Below are positions 53,615 through 62,989 of a DNA stretch of 64,000 bases, in pieces. The DNA lies in NCBI RefSeq assembly GCF_021044685.1, contig NZ_CP088014.1, forward strand, positions 7,922,001-7,986,000, read 5' to 3'. The position numbers and the translations under genes are program-made. The first letter of the stretch is position 1. Each line of letters begins with the position of its first letter. Under the pieces are notes generated by a model that saw only the letters and a list, made by a program, of their open reading frames with translations, did not search any database and was not told the origin of the DNA. This stretch comes from Bradyrhizobium daqingense. GTDB lineage: Bacteria; Pseudomonadota; Alphaproteobacteria; Rhizobiales; Xanthobacteraceae.

Positions 53615-53825
53615 GGGCCAGTGATAGCGGCTGGCTGGACCCAGGGAAACAGAAACAGAACGGAAGTAACAGGGGATAAGGAGGTTTCGTGCCCCAGGCG
53701 CGACGCAGCACGAAGTGATGCGTCGCAGAACCGGGGCCCATACTAACGCGGCGCGTGAAGCACCATGGGTCCCGGCTCTGCGCAGCAGCGTTTCACGCTG
53801 CGGCGCGTCCGGGACACGAGCGACC

Positions 53826-54572
53826 TCAGCCGCCCATCTTCGCGACCAGCGCGTCCGACACCTCGAAATTGGCGTAGACTTGCTGGACGTCGTCGTGCTC
53901 GTTGAGCAGATCCATCAGCTTCAAAAGCTTCTCACCGGTCTCGTCGTCGACCGCGACGGTGTTCTGCGGTTTCCAGATCAAGGCGGCCTTGCGCGGCTCG
54001 CCGAACTTGGCTTCCAGCGCCTTGGCGACGTCGCGATAGCCTTCGGTCGAGGCGTAGATCTCGTGGCCGCCCTCGCCGGACACGACGTCGTCGGCGCCGG
54101 CCTCGATCGCGGCATCCAGCACCGCGTCGTCGGAGGCGACGCTGCGGTCGTATTCGATGATTCCGGTGCGGTCGAACATGAACGACACCGAACCGGTTTC
54201 GCCGAGATTGCCGCCGGACTTGGTGAAGAAGGAGCGGATGTCGGAGGCGGCGCGGTTGCGGTTGTCGGTCAGAGCCTCGACGATGACGGCGACACCGCCG
54301 GGGCCGTAGCCCTCGTACCGGATCTCGTCATAGTTCTCGCCGTCGCTGCCGAGCGCCTTCTTGATGGCGCGTTCGATATTGTCCTTCGGCATGTTCTCCT
54401 GGCGCGCGGCGATCACCGCGGCGCGCAGGCGCGGGTTCATGGCGGGGTCGGGGGTGCCGAGCTTGGCCGCGACGGTGATTTCCCGCGCCAGCTTGCCGAA
54501 CAGCTTCGACTTCTGCGCATCCTGCCGCCCCTTGCGGTGCATGATGTTCTTGAATTGGGAATGTCCGGCCAT
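53826..54572 (-). CDS. yebC: YebC/PmpR-family protein
   Basis: A 248-residue protein starting MAGHSQFKNIMHRKGRQDAQ. Typical motifs include NMPKDNIERAIKKA, YEGYGPGGVAVIVEALTDNR and the C-terminal LMDLLNEHDDVQQVYANFE. Recent work on the family links it to translation of proline-rich stretches, older work to transcription control. The open frame extends upstream, but this ATG is the family start. Confidence 0.95.
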   Translation of the reverse strand: MAGHSQFKNIMHRKGRQDAQKSKLFGKLAREITVAAKLGTPDPAMNPRLRAAVIAARQENMPKDNIERAIKKALGSDGENYDEIRYEGYGPGGVAVIVEALTDNRNRAASDIRSFFTKSGGNLGETGSVSFMFDRTGIIEYDRSVASDDAVLDAAIEAGADDVVSGEGGHEIYASTEGYRDVAKALEAKFGEPRKAALIWKPQNTVAVDDETGEKLLKLMDLLNEHDDVQQVYANFEVSDALVAKMGG

Positions 54573-54790
54573 GCGTGGTCTCTTGAATGGTCTTTGGTTC
54601 GCCGATGGGCTGGGAAGCGCGGCCTTATAGGCCGCCAACCCACCGGAATCAAAGGGCTTCGGTGTCTCTAGGTAGCACCGTAGAGGTAGCCGCCGGAACG
54701 GTCCGTGCCTAGAGGTCGGGCATCGTTAACCCTGATTTCATTCCAGCCTGCGAAAATAGCGTCCGCTCGTTCCCCGACAAGAGAGGCGTG

Positions 54791-56539
54791 ATGGCGTTCG
54801 GACTATTTCGGAAGCGTCTGCCTGATATGGCCGCGCCTGCGGCAGCCCCGCAGGCCGCGCAGCCTGTGGCCAATTCCGAGCCCGCCGCGGCTACCGAGGG
54901 CGATTCCGCCAGGGAAATCCTGGAATTGCTGGAACTCGAACTGGGCGCGATGATTCGCCAGCTCGAGCGCGCCGCCAATTCCGTGGCCGGCGGCGCCGAG
55001 GCGACCGCCGCCACGCTGGCCGCCATTCGCGACCGCACCGACGCCCTGACCGGCCGCACCAATGCCGCGCAATCGACCGCGTCCACCTTCGCCCATGCCG
55101 CCGACAAATTCACCCAGTCGGCGCTGGGGATCGGCGCGCAGGTCCGCGAGGCCGGCAAGCTCGCCGACGAGGCCAGCGCTGCCGCGCAGGAAGCCCGCGC
55201 CAATGTCGACCGGTTGCGCGAATCCTCCGCCGCGATCGGCAATGTCGTCAATCTGATCGCACAGATCGCGCGGCAGACGACGCTGCTCGCGCTCAACTCG
55301 ACCATCGAGGCCGCACGTGCGGGGGCTGCCGGAAAGGGCTTTGCGGTCGTCGCCACCGAGGTCAAGGCCCTCGCGGTACAGACGCAGGGCGCGACGGAAG
55401 AGATCACCAGGAAGATCGACGCGCTGCAGCGCGACGCCGCCGGCTCCGCGGACGCCGTGCACCTCATCTCGCAGGCGATCGAGGCGATCCGGCCGGTGTT
55501 CGAGACCGTCAACGGCGCGGTTGCCGAGCAGAATGCCACCACCAGCGAAGTGTCCGGCAACGCCGCCAGCGCCTCCGAGTTCATCGTCTCAGTCGGCGAG
55601 AGCGCCGCCGAGATCGATGCCGCGACCAAGGCAGCCGAGAGCCACGGCGAGAACGTCGCCAGCGCCGGCAAGGCCGTCACCACCTTCGCGCAGAAGCTGA
55701 AATCGCGCTGCGCCGTGCTGCTGCGGCAGAGCGAGCATGACGACCGCCGCAAGACCGAGCGCCTGCCCTGCCATCTCAAGCTCGAAACCGCGCGCGGCGT
55801 GCTGCCGGTCTATGAAGTCGCGATGGACGGCGTGCTGATCGGCGGCGCCGATGCCGGCCGGCTCGCATCCCAAGCCGTGATCGAAGGCACGCTCGAACAT
55901 GTCGGCGCCTGCCGCCTGCGCGTGGTCGAGCAAACCAAGGCCGGCGCCCGCGCGCAATTCGTCAGCCCCGACGCCGCGCTCCGCGAGAAGATCGAGGACA
56001 GGCTCTGGGCCATCCACGAAGAGAATACCGAGTTCGTCACCCGCGCCATGGAAGCGGGCAACGCGCTGACCAAGATATTCGAACAGGCCGTCGCGCGCGG
56101 CGAAGTCAGGATCGACGACCTCTTCGATACCGATTACGCGGAAATCGCCGGGACCAACCCGCAGCAATATCGCACGAAATATCTGGACTGGGCCGATCGC
56201 GCGCTGCCGCCCTTCCAGGAGGCCTTCCTGGCGAAGGACCCGCGCATGGCGTTCTGCGCCATGGTCGACCGCAACGGCTTCCTGCCGGTGCACAACAAGA
56301 TCTATTCGCATCCGCAGCGGCCGGGCGACGTCGCCTGGAACACTGCCAACAGCCGCAACCGGCGCATATTCAACGATCCGGCGGGGTTGGCGGCCGGGCG
56401 CAACCTGCGCTCGTACCTGGTCCAGAGCTATGCGCGCGACATGGGCAACGGAAACACCGTAATGATGCGGGAGATCGACGTCCCGATCCGCGTGCAGGGC
56501 CGGCACTGGGGCGGATTCCGCACCGCCTACAAACTGTAG
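54791..56539 (+). CDS. Soluble methyl-accepting chemotaxis-type receptor with PilZ-like segment
   Basis: A 582-residue protein without membrane helices. A signalling domain with the hairpin TLLALNSTIEAARAGAAGKG is at about residues 165-190. A PilZ-like stretch DRRKTERLPCHLKLE follows near residue 320. A C-terminal domain of about 150 residues (FEQAVARGEVRIDDLFDTDY, then GTNPQQYRTKYLDWADRALP, GRHWGGFRTAY) is shared with the next gene. I start at ATG 54791, not the GTG just upstream, behind GAGAGG. It probably signals to a CheA kinase from the cytoplasm. Confidence 0.85.
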   Translation: MAFGLFRKRLPDMAAPAAAPQAAQPVANSEPAAATEGDSAREILELLELELGAMIRQLERAANSVAGGAEATAATLAAIRDRTDALTGRTNAAQSTASTFAHAADKFTQSALGIGAQVREAGKLADEASAAAQEARANVDRLRESSAAIGNVVNLIAQIARQTTLLALNSTIEAARAGAAGKGFAVVATEVKALAVQTQGATEEITRKIDALQRDAAGSADAVHLISQAIEAIRPVFETVNGAVAEQNATTSEVSGNAASASEFIVSVGESAAEIDAATKAAESHGENVASAGKAVTTFAQKLKSRCAVLLRQSEHDDRRKTERLPCHLKLETARGVLPVYEVAMDGVLIGGADAGRLASQAVIEGTLEHVGACRLRVVEQTKAGARAQFVSPDAALREKIEDRLWAIHEENTEFVTRAMEAGNALTKIFEQAVARGEVRIDDLFDTDYAEIAGTNPQQYRTKYLDWADRALPPFQEAFLAKDPRMAFCAMVDRNGFLPVHNKIYSHPQRPGDVAWNTANSRNRRIFNDPAGLAAGRNLRSYLVQSYARDMGNGNTVMMREIDVPIRVQGRHWGGFRTAYKL

Positions 56540-56647
56540 TGCACGCTCAGGCAAGACGGCGGCGACGAATCATCCTCTAAACTCGAATCGGAATGGAAAT
56601 GCCGCCGTGAGCCGGCGAACGGCTCTGACTGGAGGATTCATCTAAAC

Positions 56648-58072
56648 ATGTCCGTCGCACAACTTGCAGTCATGGACACCGGCTCGAACCGGACGCTGGC
56701 CGAGCGGCTGATCGATCAGCTCGCCGATCGCATCGGCGGGCTCGGCGTGGAACTCGCCGATATCGCCGGCAACGTCCAGGAAGTGGCAAACCGCGTCGCG
56801 AACCAGTCGGAGCGGTTCCACCACCTCCAGAAGACGGCCGAGACCATGGTCACGGCCAACCATGACATCGCCAATGCATCGCAGGCGGTGCAGACGACGA
56901 CGTCCGCCGCGGTCGGCGAGATCGCGCAGTCGCGCAGCGCCGTCGACGCCGCGGTCAGCCACATCTCCGAGCTCGTCGCCGCGGTGGAGCGCATCGAGGC
57001 GCGCCTGAGCGCCGTCGGCTCGGCGCTGGCGCAGGTCGCGAAGGTATCGGGTTCGATCGAGGCGATCGCGAAGCAGACCAATCTGCTGGCGCTGAACGCG
57101 ACGATCGAAGCGGCCCGTGCCGGCAATGCCGGCCGCGGCTTCGCCGTGGTCGCAAGCGAGGTGAAGAACCTCGCGGAAGCCACCCGCCAGGCCACGCATC
57201 AGATATCCGACACCGTGCGCGATCTCGACGGCCAGATCGAGGGCCTGATCGGCGAGAGCAGCGACGCCTCGCAACGCGCCAAGACCGCCGGCGAAGGCGC
57301 CCAGCAGATCTCGGGCATCATCTCGCGGGTCCAGCAGGGCTTTGCCTCCGTGGAGGCGGAGATCGACAGCGTCGCGCGGGCGGCGACCTCCAATCTCGGA
57401 CATTGCGACACCGTCATCAGCGAGCTCAACGAGCTCGCCAAGGGCGTCGATCTGTCCTCGCGCGATCTCAAGAGCGCCGATCAGCGCGTGACGAAGCTGC
57501 TCGACACGTCCGAAGGCCTGATCGCGCTGATCGCCGACAGCGGCGTGGAGACGTCGGACGCACCACTGATCCGCGTCGTCGTCGAGACCGCCAAGCGGAT
57601 CTCGGCCGAGTTCGAAGCCGCGATCGATCGCGGCGAGGTCACGCTCGACCAGCTCATGGACGAGAGGTATCGCGAAATTCCCGGCACCGATCCGAAACAA
57701 TACCTCACCAATTACGTCGAGTTCACCGACCGCGTGCTGCCTGCGATCCAGGACCCGATTCAGAAATCCGATCCGCGCATCGTGTTCTGCGTCGCCTGGG
57801 CCAAGGGCGGCTATCTGCCGACCCACAATCCGAACTACCGCCTGCCGCAGGGCAAGGACTCGGTCTGGAATAACGCCAATTGCCGCAACCGCCGCCTGTT
57901 CACCGATCGCGCGGTGAAGAAGGTCGCCGCGAACACCAAGCCGTTCCTGCTGCAGACCTATCGCCGCGACATGGGCGGCGGGCAGTTCGTGCTGATGAAG
58001 GATCTGTCCTCGCCGATCATGGTCCGCGGCCGGCACTGGGGCGCATTCCGGATGGGTTTTCGGCACAGTTGA
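56648..58072 (+). CDS. Soluble methyl-accepting chemotaxis-type receptor
   Basis: A 474-residue protein with a signalling domain (NLLALNATIEAARAGNAGRG at about residues 144-163) and a C-terminal domain (AIDRGEVTLDQLMDERYREI, then GTDPKQYLTNYVEFTDRVLP, GRHWGAFRMGF) homologous to that of the preceding gene but with no PilZ-like part. GGAGGATTCATCTAAAC precedes the ATG. The tandem arrangement suggests a duplication. Confidence 0.87.
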   Translation: MSVAQLAVMDTGSNRTLAERLIDQLADRIGGLGVELADIAGNVQEVANRVANQSERFHHLQKTAETMVTANHDIANASQAVQTTTSAAVGEIAQSRSAVDAAVSHISELVAAVERIEARLSAVGSALAQVAKVSGSIEAIAKQTNLLALNATIEAARAGNAGRGFAVVASEVKNLAEATRQATHQISDTVRDLDGQIEGLIGESSDASQRAKTAGEGAQQISGIISRVQQGFASVEAEIDSVARAATSNLGHCDTVISELNELAKGVDLSSRDLKSADQRVTKLLDTSEGLIALIADSGVETSDAPLIRVVVETAKRISAEFEAAIDRGEVTLDQLMDERYREIPGTDPKQYLTNYVEFTDRVLPAIQDPIQKSDPRIVFCVAWAKGGYLPTHNPNYRLPQGKDSVWNNANCRNRRLFTDRAVKKVAANTKPFLLQTYRRDMGGGQFVLMKDLSSPIMVRGRHWGAFRMGFRHS

Positions 58073-58365
58073 CGGCCGCTACGGCGCCGCGCCGGCATCG
58101 CCAACAAGAGCTGTGAAAACAACCCCATGCACAGTAGCCGGCGTGAATGGAATCAATGGCTTGGGCGGGCGCATTAATACGCGCCCATGAGCGATGCGAC
58201 AACTGTTGACCCGTCGGGCAAAACGCGGGCATAATGCTAATATTCCGAAACAACATATTCTCGTTGCTGCGCTCTCCAGCAATATGGAGCTATCGCGGGC
58301 GACTGCTTGGCGGCCGCCTGAGCAAGCACCTCGCCCTTCGAGATGACCGCCTCGCGGTCTCCTCA
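58073..58365. other. Intergenic containing half of a palindromic repeat
   Basis: No gene is seen. The last 30 bases (CCCTTCGAGATGACCGCCTC and following) are the left half of a palindromic repeat interrupted by the IS at 58366. Confidence 0.45.
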
Positions 58366-59296
58366 GAGCCTGACTCAAAAAGCGTAGACGGCTTCAAGGC
58401 TGGGCCAAGCGGCGAGTTAGAAGCCTCAGATGGGCGACGAGCAGCCAGGCAAGCTCGGTGGCGGCAGACCCTTCAAAGTCTTTGGAGAGACGCCGGCATC
58501 TGCCGAACCATGCAAAGGTACGTTCGACGACCCAGCGCCTGGGCAGGAGCTGGAAGCCTTTGACCCCGTGCGGTCGCTCGACGATCTCGATCGTCCACGG
58601 TCCGCAGTCTGAGAGTGCGTTGACGAGCTGTTTGCCGCGATAGATCCGGTCGGCAAAGACATGCTTGAGCCTTGGGAAGCGGCCTCGCAAGTCCTCCAAC
58701 AGGGGAACGGCGCCATGGACGTCCTGGATGTTGGCGGGATGAACATATGCCGCCAGCAAGAGGCCGTTGGTGTCGGTCACGATATGGCGCTTGCGCCCCT
58801 GGAGGCGCTTGCCGGCGTCGAACCCGCGAGGCCCGCCGGCCTCCGTCGTCGAGGCGGTCTGGCTATCGATGACGGCAGCTGTCGGTGTGGACTTTCGCCC
58901 TGATCTCCGGCGCTCCTTCCGAACCAAACCTTCGACGATCTCCTGCCATCTACCCGTGTCGCGCCAGGCGTAAAAATAGCCCTGCACCGTCGAGTAAGGC
59001 GGGAACCCCTTCGGCAAGGCGCGCCATTGGCAGCCGCTCGACAGAACATAGAAGATCGCCTGCACAATATCGCGCAGATGGACCTTCCGCGGCCGGCCCA
59101 ATCGCTGTCGCGGCGGCATCTTCCGGGCGATCAGCGCCCACTCGGCATCGGTCAGATCGCTTGCGTAACGCAGCCCACTGCGCTGATACTTGATACGAGC
59201 GGCTTTGGTCCACGGCATGGTGTCCTCCCTCGAATCTTTGCAAATCCGAAGGAATCACAAGCCCGCTAAAGCCGCTCACCTTTTTCGGTCAGGCTC
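58366..59296 (-). mobile_element. IS5-family insertion sequence with 3-bp target duplication
   Basis: Inverted ends read GAGCCTGACTCAAAAAG on the left and, reversed, GAGCCTGACCGAAAAAG on the right. The 931-bp element is flanked by TCA on both sides (58363-58365 and 59297-59299). It carries one transposase gene. Joining the flanks restores a palindromic repeat (CTCCTCA plus GGATGAGG). Confidence 0.85.
58394..59218 (-). CDS. IS5-family transposase
   Basis: A 274-residue single-frame transposase: DLTDAEWALIARKMPPRQRL, an LSSGCQWRALPKGFPPYSTV box, AAVIDSQTAST (first Asp), KHVFADRIYRGK (second Asp) and RRWVVERTFAWFGRCRRLSK (Glu). It is a different lineage from the two IS5 copies at 15.8 and 43.6 kb. 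Confidence 0.9.
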   Translation of the reverse strand: MPWTKAARIKYQRSGLRYASDLTDAEWALIARKMPPRQRLGRPRKVHLRDIVQAIFYVLSSGCQWRALPKGFPPYSTVQGYFYAWRDTGRWQEIVEGLVRKERRRSGRKSTPTAAVIDSQTASTTEAGGPRGFDAGKRLQGRKRHIVTDTNGLLLAAYVHPANIQDVHGAVPLLEDLRGRFPRLKHVFADRIYRGKQLVNALSDCGPWTIEIVERPHGVKGFQLLPRRWVVERTFAWFGRCRRLSKDFEGSAATELAWLLVAHLRLLTRRLAQP

Positions 59297-59299
59297 TCA

Positions 59300-59727
59300 G
59301 GATGAGGCTGCGTATCCGTTGAGATTGTTGCTGCGCGCTCCGACCTCATCCTGAGGGCCCGCCAGCGGCGGGCGTCTCGAAGGATGGCCGCAGGCGAGGC
59401 TCGCGGTCGCGCAGCTCTCCGATCACAAGACTTTCACAATCGCACGCCTTTCGTCTTCGCACGCCTTTGCGCGTTCGCACGATCATCTGCGGACGTCGAT
59501 GACGCCCGGCATGCAAAAACGTCAAAAAATGACGATTATCATATCAAATAGCCCAGAATTGCCGCAGCGACCGCCGCACAAATTCGTGAAAATCATGACA
59601 TGACGCATCGTCCACGCAAATTTGCATCGCCGGAATCATCGACGCTTCATCGTTTCGCATCGGTATGATTATTGATGCGCGCGAATTCGCTAACTAGATC
59701 GCTGAAGCGATCGAGCGAGCAGAGGGG
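59300..59727. other. Intergenic with palindromic repeat
   Basis: The segment 59342-59388 (CCTCATCCTGAGGGCCCGCC and following to CTCGAAGGATGG) is a complete palindromic repeat of the same family as the one split by the IS. The rest up to the oxidoreductase operon is AT-richer and may hold its promoter. Confidence 0.5.
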
Positions 59728-60198
59728 ATGCATATGGCGACAATACTCACCATCAACGGCGAAACGAAATCATTCGAGGCGCCGCCCGACATGCCGCTGC
59801 TGTGGGTGCTGCGCGACATCCTCGGCATGACCGGCACCAAGTTCGGCTGCGGCATCGCGCAATGCGGCGCCTGCACGGTGCATGTCGACGGCAAGGCGGT
59901 GCGCTCCTGCGTGCTGCCGGTGAGCGCGGTCGCGAACCGCACCGTCACCACCATCGAGCATGTCGGCAGCACGCCGGCCGGCGCGAAGGTACAGAAGGCC
60001 TGGCTGGAAGCCGAAGTGATCCAGTGCGGCTATTGCCAGTCCGGCCAGATCATGTCCGCCGCAGCGCTGCTGGCGGCAACGCCGCACCCTGACGATGCCG
60101 ACATCGATGCTGCGATGGCCGGCAACATCTGCCGCTGCGGCACCTATGTGCGCATCCGAGAGGCCATCAAGCAGGCCGCCAACGGCCGTCAGTCGTGA
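59728..60198 (+). CDS. Isoquinoline 1-oxidoreductase-type small subunit, 2Fe-2S
   Basis: A 156-residue protein with two [2Fe-2S] sites: plant-type GCGIAQCGACTVHVDG and the helical CGYCQSGQ...CRCGTY. This is the small subunit of xanthine-oxidase-family enzymes of the IorAB type. ATG 59728 or 59734 may be used. The stop overlaps the next gene in GTGA, so electrons pass from the molybdopterin subunit through this one to the cytochromes encoded downstream. Confidence 0.9.
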   Translation: MHMATILTINGETKSFEAPPDMPLLWVLRDILGMTGTKFGCGIAQCGACTVHVDGKAVRSCVLPVSAVANRTVTTIEHVGSTPAGAKVQKAWLEAEVIQCGYCQSGQIMSAAALLAATPHPDDADIDAAMAGNICRCGTYVRIREAIKQAANGRQS

Positions 60199-62369
60199 GC
60201 CCCGCCATGAATGCACATTACAGCGTCTCCCGTCGCACGCTTCTGACCGGCGGCCTCGCCACCGGCTTCGTGCTCGCCTTTCATCTGCCGCTGCGCGCGA
60301 ACGAGCCCGTGCAGCCGCGCGACGCTACCGAAGGCAAGTTCGCGCCGAACGCCTTCATCCGCATTGACCAGACCGGCCGCACCGTGCTGATCATGCCGCA
60401 GGTCGAGATGGGCCAGGGTACCTATACCTCGATCTCCGCCGTGCTCGCCGAAGAGTTGGACGCCGACTGGAGCAAGGTCGAGGTCGAGCATGCGCCGCCA
60501 AACGACAAACTCTACGGCAATCCGACCTTTGGCCTGCAGGTGACCGGCAATTCCAACTCGATCCGCGCCTGGTGGCTGCCGCTGCGCCAGGCCGGCGCGA
60601 CCGCACGCGCCATGCTGGTGCAGGCGGCAGCAAGCGAATGGGGCGTCGAGCCCGCAAGCTGCACGGCGTCGAAGGGCGAGGTCGCGCATGCCGCCAGCGG
60701 CCGCAAGCTCGCTTACGGCGCAGTCGCGCTCGCAGCGCAGAGCCAGACGCCGCCAAAGGACGTCGCGCTGAAAGATCCCAAGGACTTCGTCATCATCGGC
60801 CAGCCCCTGAAGCGGCTCGACACGCCGGACAAGGTCAACGGCAAGGCCGTCTACGGCATCGATGCGATCCTGCCCGGCATGAAGTTCGCCACCGTCGCGG
60901 CCTGTCCCGTGTTCGGCGGCAAGGTCGGCAAGGTCGACGACAGGGCCGCGGTGAAGCTGCCGGGCGTACGCAAGGTCGTGGTGCTCGAGGACATGGTCGC
61001 CGTGATCGGCGACCACATGTGGGCGGCGAAGAAGGGCCTGGAAGCTCTCAAGATCGAGTGGGACGAGGGGTCCAACGGGAAGATCACCAGCAAGGATATC
61101 TGGGACGACCTGCGCAAGGCCAGCCAGAAGGATGGCGCGGTCGCGAAGTCCGATGGCGACATTGCGAAGGCGCTGGCGACTGGCGACAGGTTCGAGGCGG
61201 TTTATGAACTGCCGTTCCTGGCGCACGCATCGATGGAGCCGATCAACGCCACCGTGCACGTGAGGCCCGATGCTTGCGAGATCTGGACCGGCACGCAGAT
61301 CATGACGCGCGTGCAGTCGGAGGCGGCGAAAGCCGCGGGACTGCCGATCGACAAGGTCATCGTCAACAACCATCTGCTTGGCGGCGGCTTCGGCCGCAAG
61401 CTCGAGCCGGACATGGTGGTCGCGGCGGTAAAAATCGCCAAGACGGTCGACTATCCTGTCAAGGTGGTGTGGACGCGCGAGGAGGATATCCAGCACGACG
61501 TCTACCGCCCGGTCTATCGCGACCAGATCACGGCGTCGCTGGCCGACGGCAAGGTCGCGGGGTGGAAGTACAAGGTCGCCGGCTCCGCCGTGCTGGCGCG
61601 CTGGCTGCCGCCGGCGTTCCAGAAGGGCATCGACATCGACGCGATCGACGCTGCCGTCGATGCGCCCTACGACTTCGCCAATTTCCACGTCGAATATGTC
61701 CGCGCCGAGCCGCTGTCGATACCGACGGGCTTCTGGCGCGGCGTCGGCCCGAACAACAACGTGTTCGCGGTCGAGTGCGCGATGGACGAGCTGGCGCGCA
61801 AGGCCGGCAAGGATCCGATCGACTTCCGCCGCTCCATGCTGACGAAAAATCCGCGCATGCTCGCGGTGCTCGACCAGGTCGCGGAGAAATCCGGGTGGGG
61901 CCAGAAGCTGCCGCCGCGCGTCGGCCGCGGCGTCTGCGTGCAGCCGTCCTTCGCAAGCTTCATCGCGACCGTGGTTGAGGCCGAGATCGACGACATCGGC
62001 GAGATCGCGCTGCGCCGCATCACCTCGGTGGTCGACACCGGGATCGCGGTCAACCCCGATACTGTGAAGGCGCAGATCGAGGGCGGGCTGATCTTCGGCC
62101 TTACGGCTGCGCTCTACGGCGAGATCACCATCGACAAGGGCCGCGTGCAGCAGTCGAACTTCCACGACTACCGGATGATGCGCATCAACGAGACGCCGAA
62201 GATCGAGGTGATCGTCGTGAAAAGCGGCGAGGCGCCCGGCGGCATCGGCGAAGCCGGCGTCAATGCCGGACCTCCTGCCTTGCGCAACGCAATTTATGCC
62301 GCAACGGGCGTGGCGCTGCGACGCCTGCCGATCGATCGAAAGGCTCTGGCTGTGGGGAAGAAGGCATGA
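60195..62369 (+). CDS. Isoquinoline 1-oxidoreductase-type large subunit, molybdopterin-binding
   Basis: A 724-residue protein (GTG 60195, or ATG 60207). A twin-arginine leader SRRTLLTGGLATGFVLAF directs it to the periplasm. Motifs of the single-chain IorB type include PQVEMGQGTYT, GGGFGRKLEPDM, GFWRGVGPNNNVFAVE and, near the C-terminus, PGGIGEAGVNAGPPAL with the catalytic Glu. It oxidises an aldehyde or N-heterocycle; the substrate cannot be told. It overlaps the next gene by 4 nt. Confidence 0.9.
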   Translation: MSPAMNAHYSVSRRTLLTGGLATGFVLAFHLPLRANEPVQPRDATEGKFAPNAFIRIDQTGRTVLIMPQVEMGQGTYTSISAVLAEELDADWSKVEVEHAPPNDKLYGNPTFGLQVTGNSNSIRAWWLPLRQAGATARAMLVQAAASEWGVEPASCTASKGEVAHAASGRKLAYGAVALAAQSQTPPKDVALKDPKDFVIIGQPLKRLDTPDKVNGKAVYGIDAILPGMKFATVAACPVFGGKVGKVDDRAAVKLPGVRKVVVLEDMVAVIGDHMWAAKKGLEALKIEWDEGSNGKITSKDIWDDLRKASQKDGAVAKSDGDIAKALATGDRFEAVYELPFLAHASMEPINATVHVRPDACEIWTGTQIMTRVQSEAAKAAGLPIDKVIVNNHLLGGGFGRKLEPDMVVAAVKIAKTVDYPVKVVWTREEDIQHDVYRPVYRDQITASLADGKVAGWKYKVAGSAVLARWLPPAFQKGIDIDAIDAAVDAPYDFANFHVEYVRAEPLSIPTGFWRGVGPNNNVFAVECAMDELARKAGKDPIDFRRSMLTKNPRMLAVLDQVAEKSGWGQKLPPRVGRGVCVQPSFASFIATVVEAEIDDIGEIALRRITSVVDTGIAVNPDTVKAQIEGGLIFGLTAALYGEITIDKGRVQQSNFHDYRMMRINETPKIEVIVVKSGEAPGGIGEAGVNAGPPALRNAIYAATGVALRRLPIDRKALAVGKKA

Positions 62370-62989
62370 GGGGCAAGATGCGTGTTCTCGCGAGTATCAT
62401 CGTGATCGCGATCGTTGCGGTCGGGCTCGGCGTCTTCATCATCCGCGGGCCCGGACCACTCGACTTCGCTGGCGGCACCAAGGTGGCGCTGGCGGATTAC
62501 CGCGCCGGCAAGCCCACCGGCGTGCCGGCAAATCTGGAGAAGGCCGGCATCGTCGAACGCGGCGAATATCTCGCTAAGGCCGCCGACTGCATGGTCTGCC
62601 ACAGCAAGCCGGGCGAGAAGGAGTATGCCGGCGGCCTCGCCTTCAAGCTGCCGTTCGGCACGCTCTATTCCACCAACATCACGCCGGACAAGGACACCGG
62701 CATCGGCAATTACAGCGACCAGGATTTCCTGGCCGCAGTCCAGCATGGCAAGCGCCGCGACGGCGCGCGGCTCTATCCGGCGATGCCGTACACCTCCTAC
62801 ACCTTCATGACCGACGAGGACGTGCTGGCGGTGAAGGCCTATCTGTTCAGCCTGCCGGCCGTGCGCGCGAAAGCGCCCGACAATACGCTGTCGTTCCCGT
62901 TCAACCAGCGCTGGGCGATGATGTTCTGGTCGGCCGTGTTCAATCCGGACACGCGGTTTGCGCCTGACACCTCGAAGAGCCCGGAGTGA
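62366..62989 (+). CDS. Cytochrome c, N-terminal part of a split tri-haem subunit
   Basis: A 207-residue protein with an N-terminal membrane anchor (LASIIVIAIVAVGLGVFII) and one haem site, CMVCH. Conserved parts include FGTLYSTNITPDKDTGIG and RLYPAMPYTSYTFMTDEDV. In relatives this domain continues directly into the next two haem domains in one chain (SPEWNRGAYLAEALAHCGEC). Here a TGA follows SPE because one base is missing in the TGG codon. It would take electrons from the molybdenum enzyme. Confidence 0.85.
   Translation: MRGKMRVLASIIVIAIVAVGLGVFIIRGPGPLDFAGGTKVALADYRAGKPTGVPANLEKAGIVERGEYLAKAADCMVCHSKPGEKEYAGGLAFKLPFGTLYSTNITPDKDTGIGNYSDQDFLAAVQHGKRRDGARLYPAMPYTSYTFMTDEDVLAVKAYLFSLPAVRAKAPDNTLSFPFNQRWAMMFWSAVFNPDTRFAPDTSKSPE

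Noticed and set aside
56642..58066. 474-residue antisense frame over the second chemotaxis receptor gene
   Set aside because: It mirrors the receptor frame codon by codon and has no recognisable domain.
60189..62165. 658-residue open frame antisense to the molybdopterin subunit gene
   Set aside because: It is a shadow of high-GC coding DNA: Arg/Asp/Val-rich, without motif or start signal, while the plus strand encodes a clear enzyme.
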